The notes below the pieces were generated by a model. The model was not told the origin of the DNA, did not search any database, and saw only the letters and a list, made by a program, of their open reading frames with translations. A program made the position numbers and the translations under genes. From the NCBI RefSeq assembly GCF_004000825.1, contig NZ_BILZ01000044.1, forward strand, positions 1 to 50,940: a stretch of 50,940 nt of DNA. Direction: 5' to 3'. Numbering within the stretch: the stretch's first letter is position 1; the number at the start of each line of letters is the position of its first letter. Below are positions 17,544-24,967 of this stretch, piece after piece. This DNA comes from Paenibacillus kobensis NBRC 15729. GTDB taxonomy: Bacteria; Bacillota; Bacilli; Paenibacillales; Paenibacillaceae.

Positions 17544-18283
17544 CAAGCCGATTCTCCCTTCTGATTGAACGCAGTCAATGACATATACTTCTCGTCCTTG
17601 ACCGTCATGATCGCCGGAACGGTCAGTACGGGTTTCTTCGAATTGCATTCCGATATTGCTCCTTCTACAAGTAATGCAACACGGTCACAATGCCGCTGCG
17701 CCTCTTCCTTGGCAGACGTTGCAATGATAATGGTCTTGCCTTCATCCCGCAGATTGCTGAGGATCGTCCACATCTCCTTGCGGTGATGAGGCTCTAGGCC
17801 AGCATAAGGCTCGTCCAATGCAATAAGATCCGGATCGTTAACGACCGTAACCGCCAGAGACACCCGCTGCTGTAAACTAGCAGAGAGCCTGTTAATATAT
17901 TGATTGAGATACGGCTCTAAGCTGAGCATCTCGATTAAATCAGGCAGATCGCGTTTCTTATAATAATAAGTTTGAAACAGCTGCAGCGCTTCCTTCACCG
18001 TAATTCGTTCGTACAATGCCGAATTCTGCAGCTGTACGCCGATTCGCTGTTTGATCTGGTTCAGATGAGTCTTAACGTCCATGCCAAGCAATCGAATGTC
18101 GCCTCTATCCGCTTTGCGGATGCCGGTCAACAGTTCCAATAGCGTCGACTTGCCCGATCCGCCACTGCCGGTTATGCCGAACATTTCGCCGCGTTTCACT
18201 TGCAGATTAAGATTACGGATCGCTTCGACTCGCTCGTATCTCTTACCAATACCATCAGCTAGAATCGCATATTGTGAATTCAT
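17543..18283 (-). CDS. ABC exporter ATPase with altered signature and switch
   Basis: ATP-binding subunit of 246 residues. Walker A GSGGSGKS (39-46) and Walker B LIALDEP (153-159) are intact. The signature is LSASLQQR (133-140) instead of LSGGQ. The switch region reads ATSAKEEA (188-195), with Ser where the catalytic His of the usual TTHYMEEA segment should be. It may bind ATP but hydrolyse slowly, or rely on unusual chemistry. It is coupled to the ABC-2 permease by a TGATG overlap, and lies 155 bp downstream of comA with no clear terminator between. Confidence 0.88.
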   Translation of the reverse strand: MNSQYAILADGIGKRYERVEAIRNLNLQVKRGEMFGITGSGGSGKSTLLELLTGIRKADRGDIRLLGMDVKTHLNQIKQRIGVQLQNSALYERITVKEALQLFQTYYYKKRDLPDLIEMLSLEPYLNQYINRLSASLQQRVSLAVTVVNDPDLIALDEPYAGLEPHHRKEMWTILSNLRDEGKTIIIATSAKEEAQRHCDRVALLVEGAISECNSKKPVLTVPAIMTVKDEKYMSLTAFNQKGESA

Positions 18284-18438
18284 TACATTCCTCCATTCGC
18301 TAGGTCGCTATCACTCACCCGATTCCAGCAATCACCTTCCTTGTCCTCATGTTATAGCATACTCTATCAATTTTCACCGAAATCAATTCTGCATAGCCGC
18401 GCAGAACGATTGCGTTTCTTTTACAACAGATTCATATC

Positions 18439-19104
18439 CTATATCGTTATCGTAATATCTCGTTCGTTAATGAGTCCTAGCCGTTTCGCTTCGACAATCG
18501 CTTCCGACCGGGAACGAACACCCAGCTTCTCGAAGATGCGAGTCAGATTGTATTCGACCGTCCGTTGGCTCATGAACAGTCTGGCCGCTATTTCCCGGTT
18601 GCTTCCCCCCGTTGCCACCTCTCGAAGTATCAGCTGTTCTTTCTCGCTTATCGATACTTCCGAAATCACTTTGCCATCGGTTTGCTGGAATCGAACTTCC
18701 GACCGCCGAAGCTGCTTCAACAGCGCGATTGGCACGACTGCCTCACCGCGCAAAGCGCATCGAATAGCCGTTACCAGCTGTTCTCTAGTCGCCGCTTTAC
18801 TGATGAAGCCGGATACACCCGCATCCAGCAGCATATTGTAATGAGAGGCCAGGTCATAGCCTGTGTATATAAGCACGATCGCATCCGGATTATTCGCCGT
18901 CACACGTTTGGTCAGCTCCAACCCGCTTATTGTCGGCATATTCAAGTCGAACAGCATAACATCGTAGCTTTCCTCTTCCAGCTTCTCTAACGCCTCTACA
19001 CCAGAGAATACAATGGTAACTAGAATGTCCGGGTCCTGTTCAATCATATGTTTGGTTCCTTCCCCGACGGAAGGATGGTCATCAACTAGCAGTACGGTTA
19101 ACAT
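18439..19104 (-). CDS. comA: ComA-like LuxR/NarL response regulator
   Basis: Response regulator of 221 residues. Receiver domain with D8/D9, phospho-acceptor D53 in VMLFDLNMPT and the T/K motifs; C-terminal LuxR helix-turn-helix (EVATGGSNREIAARLF, then SQRTVEYNL). It overlaps the end of the downstream-duplicated comP by 23 bp, as in B. subtilis comP-comA. It is the only response regulator in the locus, so both ComP kinases probably signal to it. ComA-box-like dyads upstream of both comX genes suggest autoregulation. Assignment rests on context plus domain type. Confidence 0.9.
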   Translation of the reverse strand: MLTVLLVDDHPSVGEGTKHMIEQDPDILVTIVFSGVEALEKLEEESYDVMLFDLNMPTISGLELTKRVTANNPDAIVLIYTGYDLASHYNMLLDAGVSGFISKAATREQLVTAIRCALRGEAVVPIALLKQLRRSEVRFQQTDGKVISEVSISEKEQLILREVATGGSNREIAARLFMSQRTVEYNLTRIFEKLGVRSRSEAIVEAKRLGLINERDITITI

Positions 19105-21463
19105 CTATCTCTACCTCGCTTTCTGGGTACTCCACGCTATCATCTTGCGGCAGCGGCAATACAATCTCAACTTCCAGACCTTCTCCCGGAGCAGTCCGGA
19201 ACAGGGTCTCACCCTCTAATCCAGCCACTCTCTCCCGTATACCGGACAGTCCCATGTGATCAAATGAAGAGTTCAGCCGATCCATCGCAATCCCTACACC
19301 GTTGTCCTTATAACGATACCGGATACGCTGCTCTTCGTAATAGAGCAACAGCTCGACATGCGACGCCTTGGAATGCTTCATTCCATTCCGCAATAATTCC
19401 TGTGTGATCCGATATATCGTAAGCACGTATTCATCATCCAGCTCTACACGGAAATCCTGATGGTCGAACGTAATGGTAAAGTTCGCATTAAGCTGAGTAT
19501 GGGCGCACAGGTTCTCGATTGCCTCGATCGCCCCCATCTCCTGCAAGAACGGTGGCCGAAGCTCATTGCAAGTCTCACGAATTTGGTGAATAACATCGAG
19601 GAGACCCTCGCTAATGTCGAACAAGTTCGTCCGCGTATCATTCGGAAGCCGGGCTTCATCGTTCACGATCGTCTCCAGCTTGCGATACCAGAGCAGCTGG
19701 TCTTGAAGCGCTGAATCATGAAGATCGCTTGCAAGCTTACGTCTTTCCTTCTCCGACAACCGGAACAGTAGACGTAGAACCCACGGCGGAGCTTCGCCCT
19801 TCTGCAGATCAAGGTCTTGAACAAGTCCCTCGATTAATTGAAGGTTCTGGTACACGAAGCCGACATAAGTCATGATCGTGCGCAGCCATACCTTCTCATC
19901 ATGGTTATATTCCGTATGGTTATCCTTGTCACTGATCCACACAAAATGCTGCGTCCCGCGGCCCTGACCAATCATGTAGCAATTGCCCTTCGTCAACTTC
20001 ATGCCTTCCCCCACACTTAAACGGGACAAGTTATGATTAAGTTGCTCCAATAACTCTTCGAACGGCATTTCGCCCTGCGTACGTTTTAAGCTAATGACCT
20101 TGCTCTCGATCTGCCGCTCAAGAAACCCGATTGACTCGATCGGAAGTAATTCGAACAATTCTTTCTGCAGGCACTGCTCCAACTCATTTACCTTCATGAC
20201 TTCCGAAACTCGTCGTGAGAAGTGCTCCAAGCTTTGCTCGAATTGATGGGCGCCTTTAATGACACGGTTACGAAGCTTACGGTCGAGCACTTCCTTCGCA
20301 TACAAGAACAGCACGGTTGATACATACACGACGAGGAACATTTGAATCCACTGGACAAGTTCTATCGACGTGCCAATAAATACAAGTCCAAATCCACTCA
20401 GAATTAACAGTGCCGGCAAGAATGCGATCATACAGTAATATCTCAGCCGACTCATGATAAATTCGATGTCTAGCAGTTGATTAGAAGCAACCAAATATAC
20501 ATACGTCAGAGGTAAAAACAGAAAGAAAGATGCAACGACGCCAGCGTTCACAATGTATTTTTCTAGAAGGAGTGTTGGCAACAATATTAACAAGATGAAT
20601 GGCAAGAAAGCAGCCATGTTGCCTATCATCATATATTTCATAAGGGCTTGCTGCGGCGTTTTCCTATAACGGATATACATTCTTAATTGTACGAGAGACA
20701 CTAGTAAAATACCTACAATAAAGATCATTAAACCAGTATTAACGAATATCAATGGTACATTTCTTATATCCGGTTTATGTACTCTAATGAAAATAACCGT
20801 GAAATAAAAAATATTCCATACACCAACTGCTCCATACATGATAGGAACAGCATATCTACGGATCACATAAATCCCCATGCTGCTAAAGTAGTGCCTGACG
20901 AAATGTAGAAGTAGTACAGGAGCGAATGTCAATGTGAGTTGCATAACAACAATGGATAAAGTGTCTCCTATCGTATTCGGCAGAGCGGCTAGATACCCAA
21001 TAGGCACGGACATGAGAAACAATATTAATAAAAAAGCCGAATCATCTTCCGGCTTCTTGTAGGCGATAAATGAAGAGAAGGTGAACAGGACGACAAATAG
21101 CGCCATCGGAATGACCGTCTGGTTAATGGATATAGGCCGCTCGGACTTATCGGTAAAATCCAATTCAAATTGACTTCCATCTCGCATAATCGTAATACTT
21201 TGCGCAGTGTTAATTCCGTACTTTTCCATCAATCTCTCTCTATCAAGTAGTTGATGGTCGACATGTGTTATAACATCGCCTGTCTGAATACCTTCTTGCA
21301 GTGCCCATGTTTCCTTATCTACCAAGGTGACGATCCATATTCCATTATCTTCCTTCAACTCTATACCCAAGTACGGAACACTATAATGCAGTACGGTAAA
21401 CCATCCTGCAATAACTAACGTAACTAACAAGAATAGCCATGTTCTAAATTTCTTATTTGTCAT
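19082..21463 (-). CDS. comP: ComP-like sensor kinase, copy 1 (PDZ + HisKA_3)
   Basis: Pheromone receptor kinase of 793 residues. An N-terminal helix (8-26) is followed by an extracytoplasmic PDZ-like region (about 30-110, with EGIQTGDVITHVDH). About eight more membrane helices lie between 115 and 390, then a coiled linker and a GAF-like region. The HisKA_3 dimerisation domain has H582 in SDLHDSALQDQ, and the ATPase has N693 and GLSGIRERV. It follows its own comX and precedes comA. Its kinase half is nearly the same as that of copy 2 while the membrane half is clearly different, as expected if each recognises its own ComX. Confidence 0.94.
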   Translation of the reverse strand: MTNKKFRTWLFLLVTLVIAGWFTVLHYSVPYLGIELKEDNGIWIVTLVDKETWALQEGIQTGDVITHVDHQLLDRERLMEKYGINTAQSITIMRDGSQFELDFTDKSERPISINQTVIPMALFVVLFTFSSFIAYKKPEDDSAFLLILFLMSVPIGYLAALPNTIGDTLSIVVMQLTLTFAPVLLLHFVRHYFSSMGIYVIRRYAVPIMYGAVGVWNIFYFTVIFIRVHKPDIRNVPLIFVNTGLMIFIVGILLVSLVQLRMYIRYRKTPQQALMKYMMIGNMAAFLPFILLILLPTLLLEKYIVNAGVVASFFLFLPLTYVYLVASNQLLDIEFIMSRLRYYCMIAFLPALLILSGFGLVFIGTSIELVQWIQMFLVVYVSTVLFLYAKEVLDRKLRNRVIKGAHQFEQSLEHFSRRVSEVMKVNELEQCLQKELFELLPIESIGFLERQIESKVISLKRTQGEMPFEELLEQLNHNLSRLSVGEGMKLTKGNCYMIGQGRGTQHFVWISDKDNHTEYNHDEKVWLRTIMTYVGFVYQNLQLIEGLVQDLDLQKGEAPPWVLRLLFRLSEKERRKLASDLHDSALQDQLLWYRKLETIVNDEARLPNDTRTNLFDISEGLLDVIHQIRETCNELRPPFLQEMGAIEAIENLCAHTQLNANFTITFDHQDFRVELDDEYVLTIYRITQELLRNGMKHSKASHVELLLYYEEQRIRYRYKDNGVGIAMDRLNSSFDHMGLSGIRERVAGLEGETLFRTAPGEGLEVEIVLPLPQDDSVEYPESEVEIDVNRTAS

Positions 21464-21480
21464 AATATCGATGGCTCCTT

Positions 21481-21519
21481 AAAACAACCTTAGCCGGCCA
21501 CGGATGAACGTTGCCGGCT
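21481..21519 (-). terminator. comX-comP intercistronic hairpin, copy 1
   Basis: AGCCGGC and GCCGGCT form a perfect 7-bp stem around a 14-nt loop beginning AACGTT, followed by a T-rich stretch (GTTGTTTT) and then the comP ribosome site. It matches the stronger hairpin at the same place in the other comX-comP pair. It is probably an attenuator that lets comX be made in excess over comP. Confidence 0.65.
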
Positions 21520-21537
21520 GCATTTTCTACGCACTAT

Positions 21538-21717
21538 TTAGTTAGTATTCCACCACAATCCGCGAACCTGGACTTTAGCTGGTTGCGACTCTTTAATGAC
21601 GTCATACATTGCTTGCTGCTGCGCTTGGCTTACTGCCTCTAGCGCTTTATTCTCTCGAATAAGCTGGCGCATCATTTCAGGGTTTTGCTTCATTTGAGCA
21701 ATCGCTTCTCTGAGCAT
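21538..21717 (-). CDS. comX: ComX pheromone precursor, copy 1
   Basis: Peptide of 59 residues starting at the ATG at 21717, with AAAGGTGG 8 nt upstream; the same ribosome site and spacing precede the other comX. The charged, Gln-rich N-terminal part is the leader. The C-terminus ends GLWWNTN, with tryptophans five and four residues from the end. In ComX pheromones a Trp near the C-terminus is prenylated by ComQ. The next gene encodes a ComP receptor. The class is clear from gene order, size and Trp position; the processing site and which Trp is modified are unknown. Confidence 0.9.
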   Translation of the reverse strand: MLREAIAQMKQNPEMMRQLIRENKALEAVSQAQQQAMYDVIKESQPAKVQVRGLWWNTN

Positions 21718-21766
21718 CCCCAATACCACCTTTATATTAATATACATGCATGCATTTCACAAAGTA

Positions 21767-21834
21767 AGTATACCATTAGTAGCACTTATCTGCATCGCAA
21801 TATGAATTGTGGAATGCCGCAAAATATGTTGCGG
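21767..21834 (-). promoter_or_regulatory. comX copy 1 promoter with ComA-box-like dyad
   Basis: TTGTGG-AATG-CCGCAA (21807-21822) matches the ComA box pattern TTGCGG-N4-CCGCAA with one change. A further half-site TTGCGG lies at 21829-21834. On the minus strand, 34 bp after the dyad, is TGGTATACT, an extended -10 (hexamer 21767-21772), with no good -35. A poor -35 plus an upstream activator site fits a ComA-dependent promoter. The comX start is 50 bp downstream of the -10. Confidence 0.75.
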
Positions 21835-21908
21835 ATTAGCTAATAATACCCATTTATATGATGTACTTAGAAGGTGTTGTTTTTCAAGCCCTGTCAAGTG
21901 TTAAGCGT

Positions 21909-22019
21909 TTACATTCATACCGCAATCACCACTGTTATTTTTCCCACTAGGAACATAGCTCCCCACTTCTCTCCCGCTTCACACTGCTTCAATCTGCCCA
22001 GTTCAGCCCGCAAATTGTA
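21909..22019 (-). pseudogene. Decayed comQ 3' end
   Basis: The minus-strand frame ending at 21909 contains YNLRAELGRLKQCEAGEK, closely resembling YGLVLGKMKQYEAEES near the end of intact ComQ. It ends in the same DNA context (AAGCGTTTACA preceded by TTTCAAGCCCTGT on the plus strand). The last codons contain an extra stop and the middle is diverged, but the spacing to the terminal motif is unchanged at 69 bp. Nothing recognisable of ComQ remains upstream of 22019. It occupies the position comQ holds before the other comX, so it is the relic of the comQ that accompanied this comX-comP pair. Confidence 0.75.
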
Positions 22020-22096
22020 CTGCTTTGTTATGAGTAAAGTCTTGTTTAATAACTTCACTGTACTTATGTAATCTCTCTACTGGTTAAGCCCTAATC

Positions 22097-22130
22097 AAAA
22101 AAACCTTCCCCCACATTCGCTGGGAGAAGG
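22097..22130 (-). terminator. Terminator of comP copy 2
   Basis: Minus strand CCTTCTCCCA pairs with TGGGGGAAGG (one G-T pair) and is followed by TTTTTTT. It lies 27 bp after the comP copy 2 stop, separating the first comX-comP unit from the second. Stem and tail sequences closely resemble the terminator at 26006-26038. Confidence 0.9.
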
Positions 22131-22157
22131 CCTATGATTACTACGTGTGAGTATAGA

Positions 22158-24524
22158 TCAGCTTGCGGAACGCTCGTCATCTAGCATGTCATCGCTTTCG
22201 CTATGCTGGATCTTATCTGCATTGGGTAGAGGCAATATGATTTCAACTTCCAACCCCTTACCTGGTGCTGTCTGCATGATCGTCTCACCTTCTAGCGCAG
22301 ATACTCTCTCTCGAATTCCCGACAAGCCCATATGATCAAACGACAACTGTACTCCATCCGTCTCGAAACCAATCCCATCATCCTTATATCGGTAACGAAT
22401 ACGATGATCTTCATAGTAGAGCAGCAGTTCTACGTGAGATGCCTTCGAATGTTTCATCCCGTTGCGCAGCAGTTCTTGAGTTATGCGGTAGATCGTTAGC
22501 ACATATTCGTCGTCCAGCTCGACTCGGAAATCTTGATGGTCAAACTTAATTGTAAAGTTCGCATTCAACTGTGTATGGACACATAAATTCTCAATCGCTT
22601 CTATCGCCCCCATCTCCTGAAGGAATGGCGGCCGAAGTTCATTACACGTTTCACGAATCTGGTGAATAACATCAAGCAATCCTTCACTAATGTCCCTTAG
22701 GCTCGAACGAATATCGGTCGGCAACGCAGCTTCATCGTTCACAACCGCCTCCAACTTGCGGAACCATAACAACTGATCCTGAAGCGCAGAATCGTGGAGG
22801 TCGCTGGCTAACTTGCGTCTTTCATTCTCGGATAGTCGGAACAGCAGGCGAAGCACCCAAGGCGGAGCCTCCGCCTTTTTCAAATCTAGATCATGAACGA
22901 GCCCTTCGATAAGCAGAAGATTCTGATACACGAAGCTGACATACGTGATGATGGTACGCATCCACATTCTTTCGTCATGGTTATATTCCGTATGATTATT
23001 CTTATCGTCAATCCAGATAAAATGCTGCGTTAAACGGCCGTGTCCAATCATATAACAGATGCCCCTGGTCAGTTTAAGCCCTTCCCCAATACTTAGGCCG
23101 GACAGATTATTCAGCCGCTGACACAACTCATCTACCGGTACGGAACCCTGACTTCTCTTCAAGCTGATCACTTTGGATTCATTGTGACGTTCAATAACTC
23201 CAACCGATTCAACAGGCAACAGCTTCAGCAGTTCTTTTTGCAAGCATTGCTCCAGCTCGTTAACCTTCATCACTTCGGATACTTGACGCGAGAAACTCTC
23301 CAAGCTTTGCTCGAATTGATGAGCGCCCTTGATCACCTTGTTGCGGAATTTGCGGTCAAGCCCTTCCTTCGCATACAAGAATAGGACGGTTGAACCATAA
23401 ATGACGAGAAACATTTGAATCCACCTTATCGGGTGAGGTGCTTCATTCATGAATATGACTCCAAAGCCCGATAAGATCAACAATGCCGGCAGTAGTGCAA
23501 TCATACAATAGTATCTCAGCCTGCTTACAATGAACTCAATATCAAACAGTTGTTTAGAGATAATAAGATACAAGTATGTCAAAGGCAAAAACAAAAAAGA
23601 CAATACAGCTACGCCGCCACTCACAATGAAATCCCCTACCAAAAGGTATGGAAGTAAATTTAGAATAATAATTGGGGAAAATGATGCGATATTTCCAATC
23701 ATCATATAGATCATTACAGCTTGGTTGGATGAATTACGGTACCGAATGTACATTAGAGCTTGAACGAGCAGCGCCATTAGCGTGCCTGCGATAAATATCA
23801 AAAGTCCTATATTTTTAATTAACGAAGGTGTTTGTCCACTAATGCTAACGACGAGAGCATAGCAGATATTCCACGCCGCAACCGTCCAATATCCAATATA
23901 GACAAAGCGTTTATGAAACGAATAAATCCCCTTATTACTGAAATAACTTCTTACAAAATGAACAAACAATACAGGCGCAAATGTTAGTGCAATTTCGAGA
24001 ATGACAGACGAGAACAGATCTCCAACCGTGTTACCATAACCCGACAAATACCCAACTGCCACTGACATTAAAAACAATATCAATAAGGAAGCCGACAAGT
24101 CCTTGGGCTTCTTGTAGGCGATAAACGAAGAGAAGGTCATCATCAGTACAAATAATAACATTGGAATAATAGACTGGTTCAACTGAATCGGTCGATCAGA
24201 CATATCCGAAAAATCAAAGTCGAACTGGCTTCCATCTCTCATGACTGTAATGCTTTTGGCTGAATTAATGCCATAACGCTCGTCCAGACCCGTTCTTTCA
24301 ACCGGCTGATGATCAACATACGTTACAATATCCCCCGGCAATATTCCTTCCTGTGCGGCCCGTGCTTTCTTATCCATTGCGTTAATAATCCACTTACCGT
24401 TAGATTCGTATACATCGACGCCCATGTTCGGAACTCGAAAATACAAAACGGTAATCCACCCTGCAAAAACAAGCGTAATCAGAAAAAATAATGGAACCCA
24501 ATTTCTCTTTAACCTATTGATCAT
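22158..24524 (-). CDS. comP: ComP-like sensor kinase, copy 2 (PDZ + HisKA_3)
   Basis: Pheromone receptor kinase of 788 residues with the same layout as copy 1: N-terminal helix (10-28), PDZ-like extracytoplasmic segment (EGILPGDIVTYVDH), about eight further helices, linker and kinase with H577 in SDLHDSALQDQ. From about residue 387 onward it is almost the same protein as copy 1, but synonymous codons differ widely, so the duplication is old and the kinase is under selection. The membrane sensor half differs much more. AAGGAG lies 10 nt before the ATG. It has its own comX upstream and its own terminator; no comA copy follows. Confidence 0.94.
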   Translation of the reverse strand: MINRLKRNWVPLFFLITLVFAGWITVLYFRVPNMGVDVYESNGKWIINAMDKKARAAQEGILPGDIVTYVDHQPVERTGLDERYGINSAKSITVMRDGSQFDFDFSDMSDRPIQLNQSIIPMLLFVLMMTFSSFIAYKKPKDLSASLLILFLMSVAVGYLSGYGNTVGDLFSSVILEIALTFAPVLFVHFVRSYFSNKGIYSFHKRFVYIGYWTVAAWNICYALVVSISGQTPSLIKNIGLLIFIAGTLMALLVQALMYIRYRNSSNQAVMIYMMIGNIASFSPIIILNLLPYLLVGDFIVSGGVAVLSFLFLPLTYLYLIISKQLFDIEFIVSRLRYYCMIALLPALLILSGFGVIFMNEAPHPIRWIQMFLVIYGSTVLFLYAKEGLDRKFRNKVIKGAHQFEQSLESFSRQVSEVMKVNELEQCLQKELLKLLPVESVGVIERHNESKVISLKRSQGSVPVDELCQRLNNLSGLSIGEGLKLTRGICYMIGHGRLTQHFIWIDDKNNHTEYNHDERMWMRTIITYVSFVYQNLLLIEGLVHDLDLKKAEAPPWVLRLLFRLSENERRKLASDLHDSALQDQLLWFRKLEAVVNDEAALPTDIRSSLRDISEGLLDVIHQIRETCNELRPPFLQEMGAIEAIENLCVHTQLNANFTIKFDHQDFRVELDDEYVLTIYRITQELLRNGMKHSKASHVELLLYYEDHRIRYRYKDDGIGFETDGVQLSFDHMGLSGIRERVSALEGETIMQTAPGKGLEVEIILPLPNADKIQHSESDDMLDDERSAS

Positions 24525-24540
24525 ATGGGCATTGACTCCT

Positions 24541-24586
24541 TAAAAATAGATTAAACCGGCTACGAGTTAACGTTGCCGGTTTAATC
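24541..24586 (-). terminator. comX-comP intercistronic hairpin, copy 2
   Basis: GATTAAACCGGC and GCCGGTTTAATC form a perfect 12-bp stem around a 14-nt loop beginning AACGTT, followed by TATTTTTA and then directly by the AAGGAG site of comP. This is a full intrinsic terminator in form, placed between comX and its receptor. It probably limits readthrough so the precursor greatly outnumbers the receptor. Confidence 0.85.
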
Positions 24587-24594
24587 TTACATTC

Positions 24595-24777
24595 TTAACA
24601 CCGCCAGAAATCACTACCAGCACGAACTTGATCTTTAGCTGTTTCCTGACCTTTAAAGATGTCAAACACTGCCCGCTGCTGGTTTACATTAGCACCGGCG
24701 AGTGCTACATTTCCGTTCATAAACTGAGTCATCATTCCTGAGTTCTGCTTCAGTTGAGCGATTACATTTTTAAGCAT
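24595..24777 (-). CDS. comX: ComX pheromone precursor, copy 2
   Basis: Peptide of 60 residues from the ATG at 24777, with AAAGGTGG 8 nt upstream as in copy 1. The N-terminal part parallels copy 1 (ML..., IAQ.KQN..MM.Q, then ALA/ALE, and a shared QVR). After QVR the C-termini diverge completely: this one ends GSDFWRC, with Trp third from the end, the position of the prenylated Trp in B. subtilis ComX. A terminal Cys is unusual. It lies directly between comQ and its own comP. Confidence 0.9.
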   Translation of the reverse strand: MLKNVIAQLKQNSGMMTQFMNGNVALAGANVNQQRAVFDIFKGQETAKDQVRAGSDFWRC

Positions 24778-24826
24778 CCCCGTAACCACCTTTATAATAT
24801 TTTACAGGCATGTAAGTCTTAATCCA

Positions 24827-24893
24827 AGATTACCATTTGTAGGACCGGCCTGCATCGTATTATGAATTGCGGGATACCACAATTTCATTGCGG
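24827..24893 (-). promoter_or_regulatory. comX copy 2 promoter with ComA-box-like dyad
   Basis: TTGCGG-GATA-CCACAA (24867-24882) matches the ComA box with one change, and a third half-site TTGCGG lies at 24888-24893. Exactly 34 bp after the dyad comes TGGTAATCT, an extended -10 (hexamer 24827-24832), the same distance as in the other comX promoter. The comX start is 50 bp beyond the -10 in both. The site lies between the comQ stop and comX, so comX-comP can be transcribed separately from comQ. Confidence 0.75.
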
Positions 24894-24967
24894 ACTGGCC
24901 GCCAATGCCTACTTAGCCGATTTAATTTATAAGCGTTTTCTTTCAAGCCCTGTAAAGCATAAAGCGT

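Noticed and set aside
18284-18438. ComA box in front of the ABC-2 exporter genes
   Set aside because: Only loose partial matches (TTGCGT, CGCGG) are present, none with the paired half-site spacing seen at the comX promoters.
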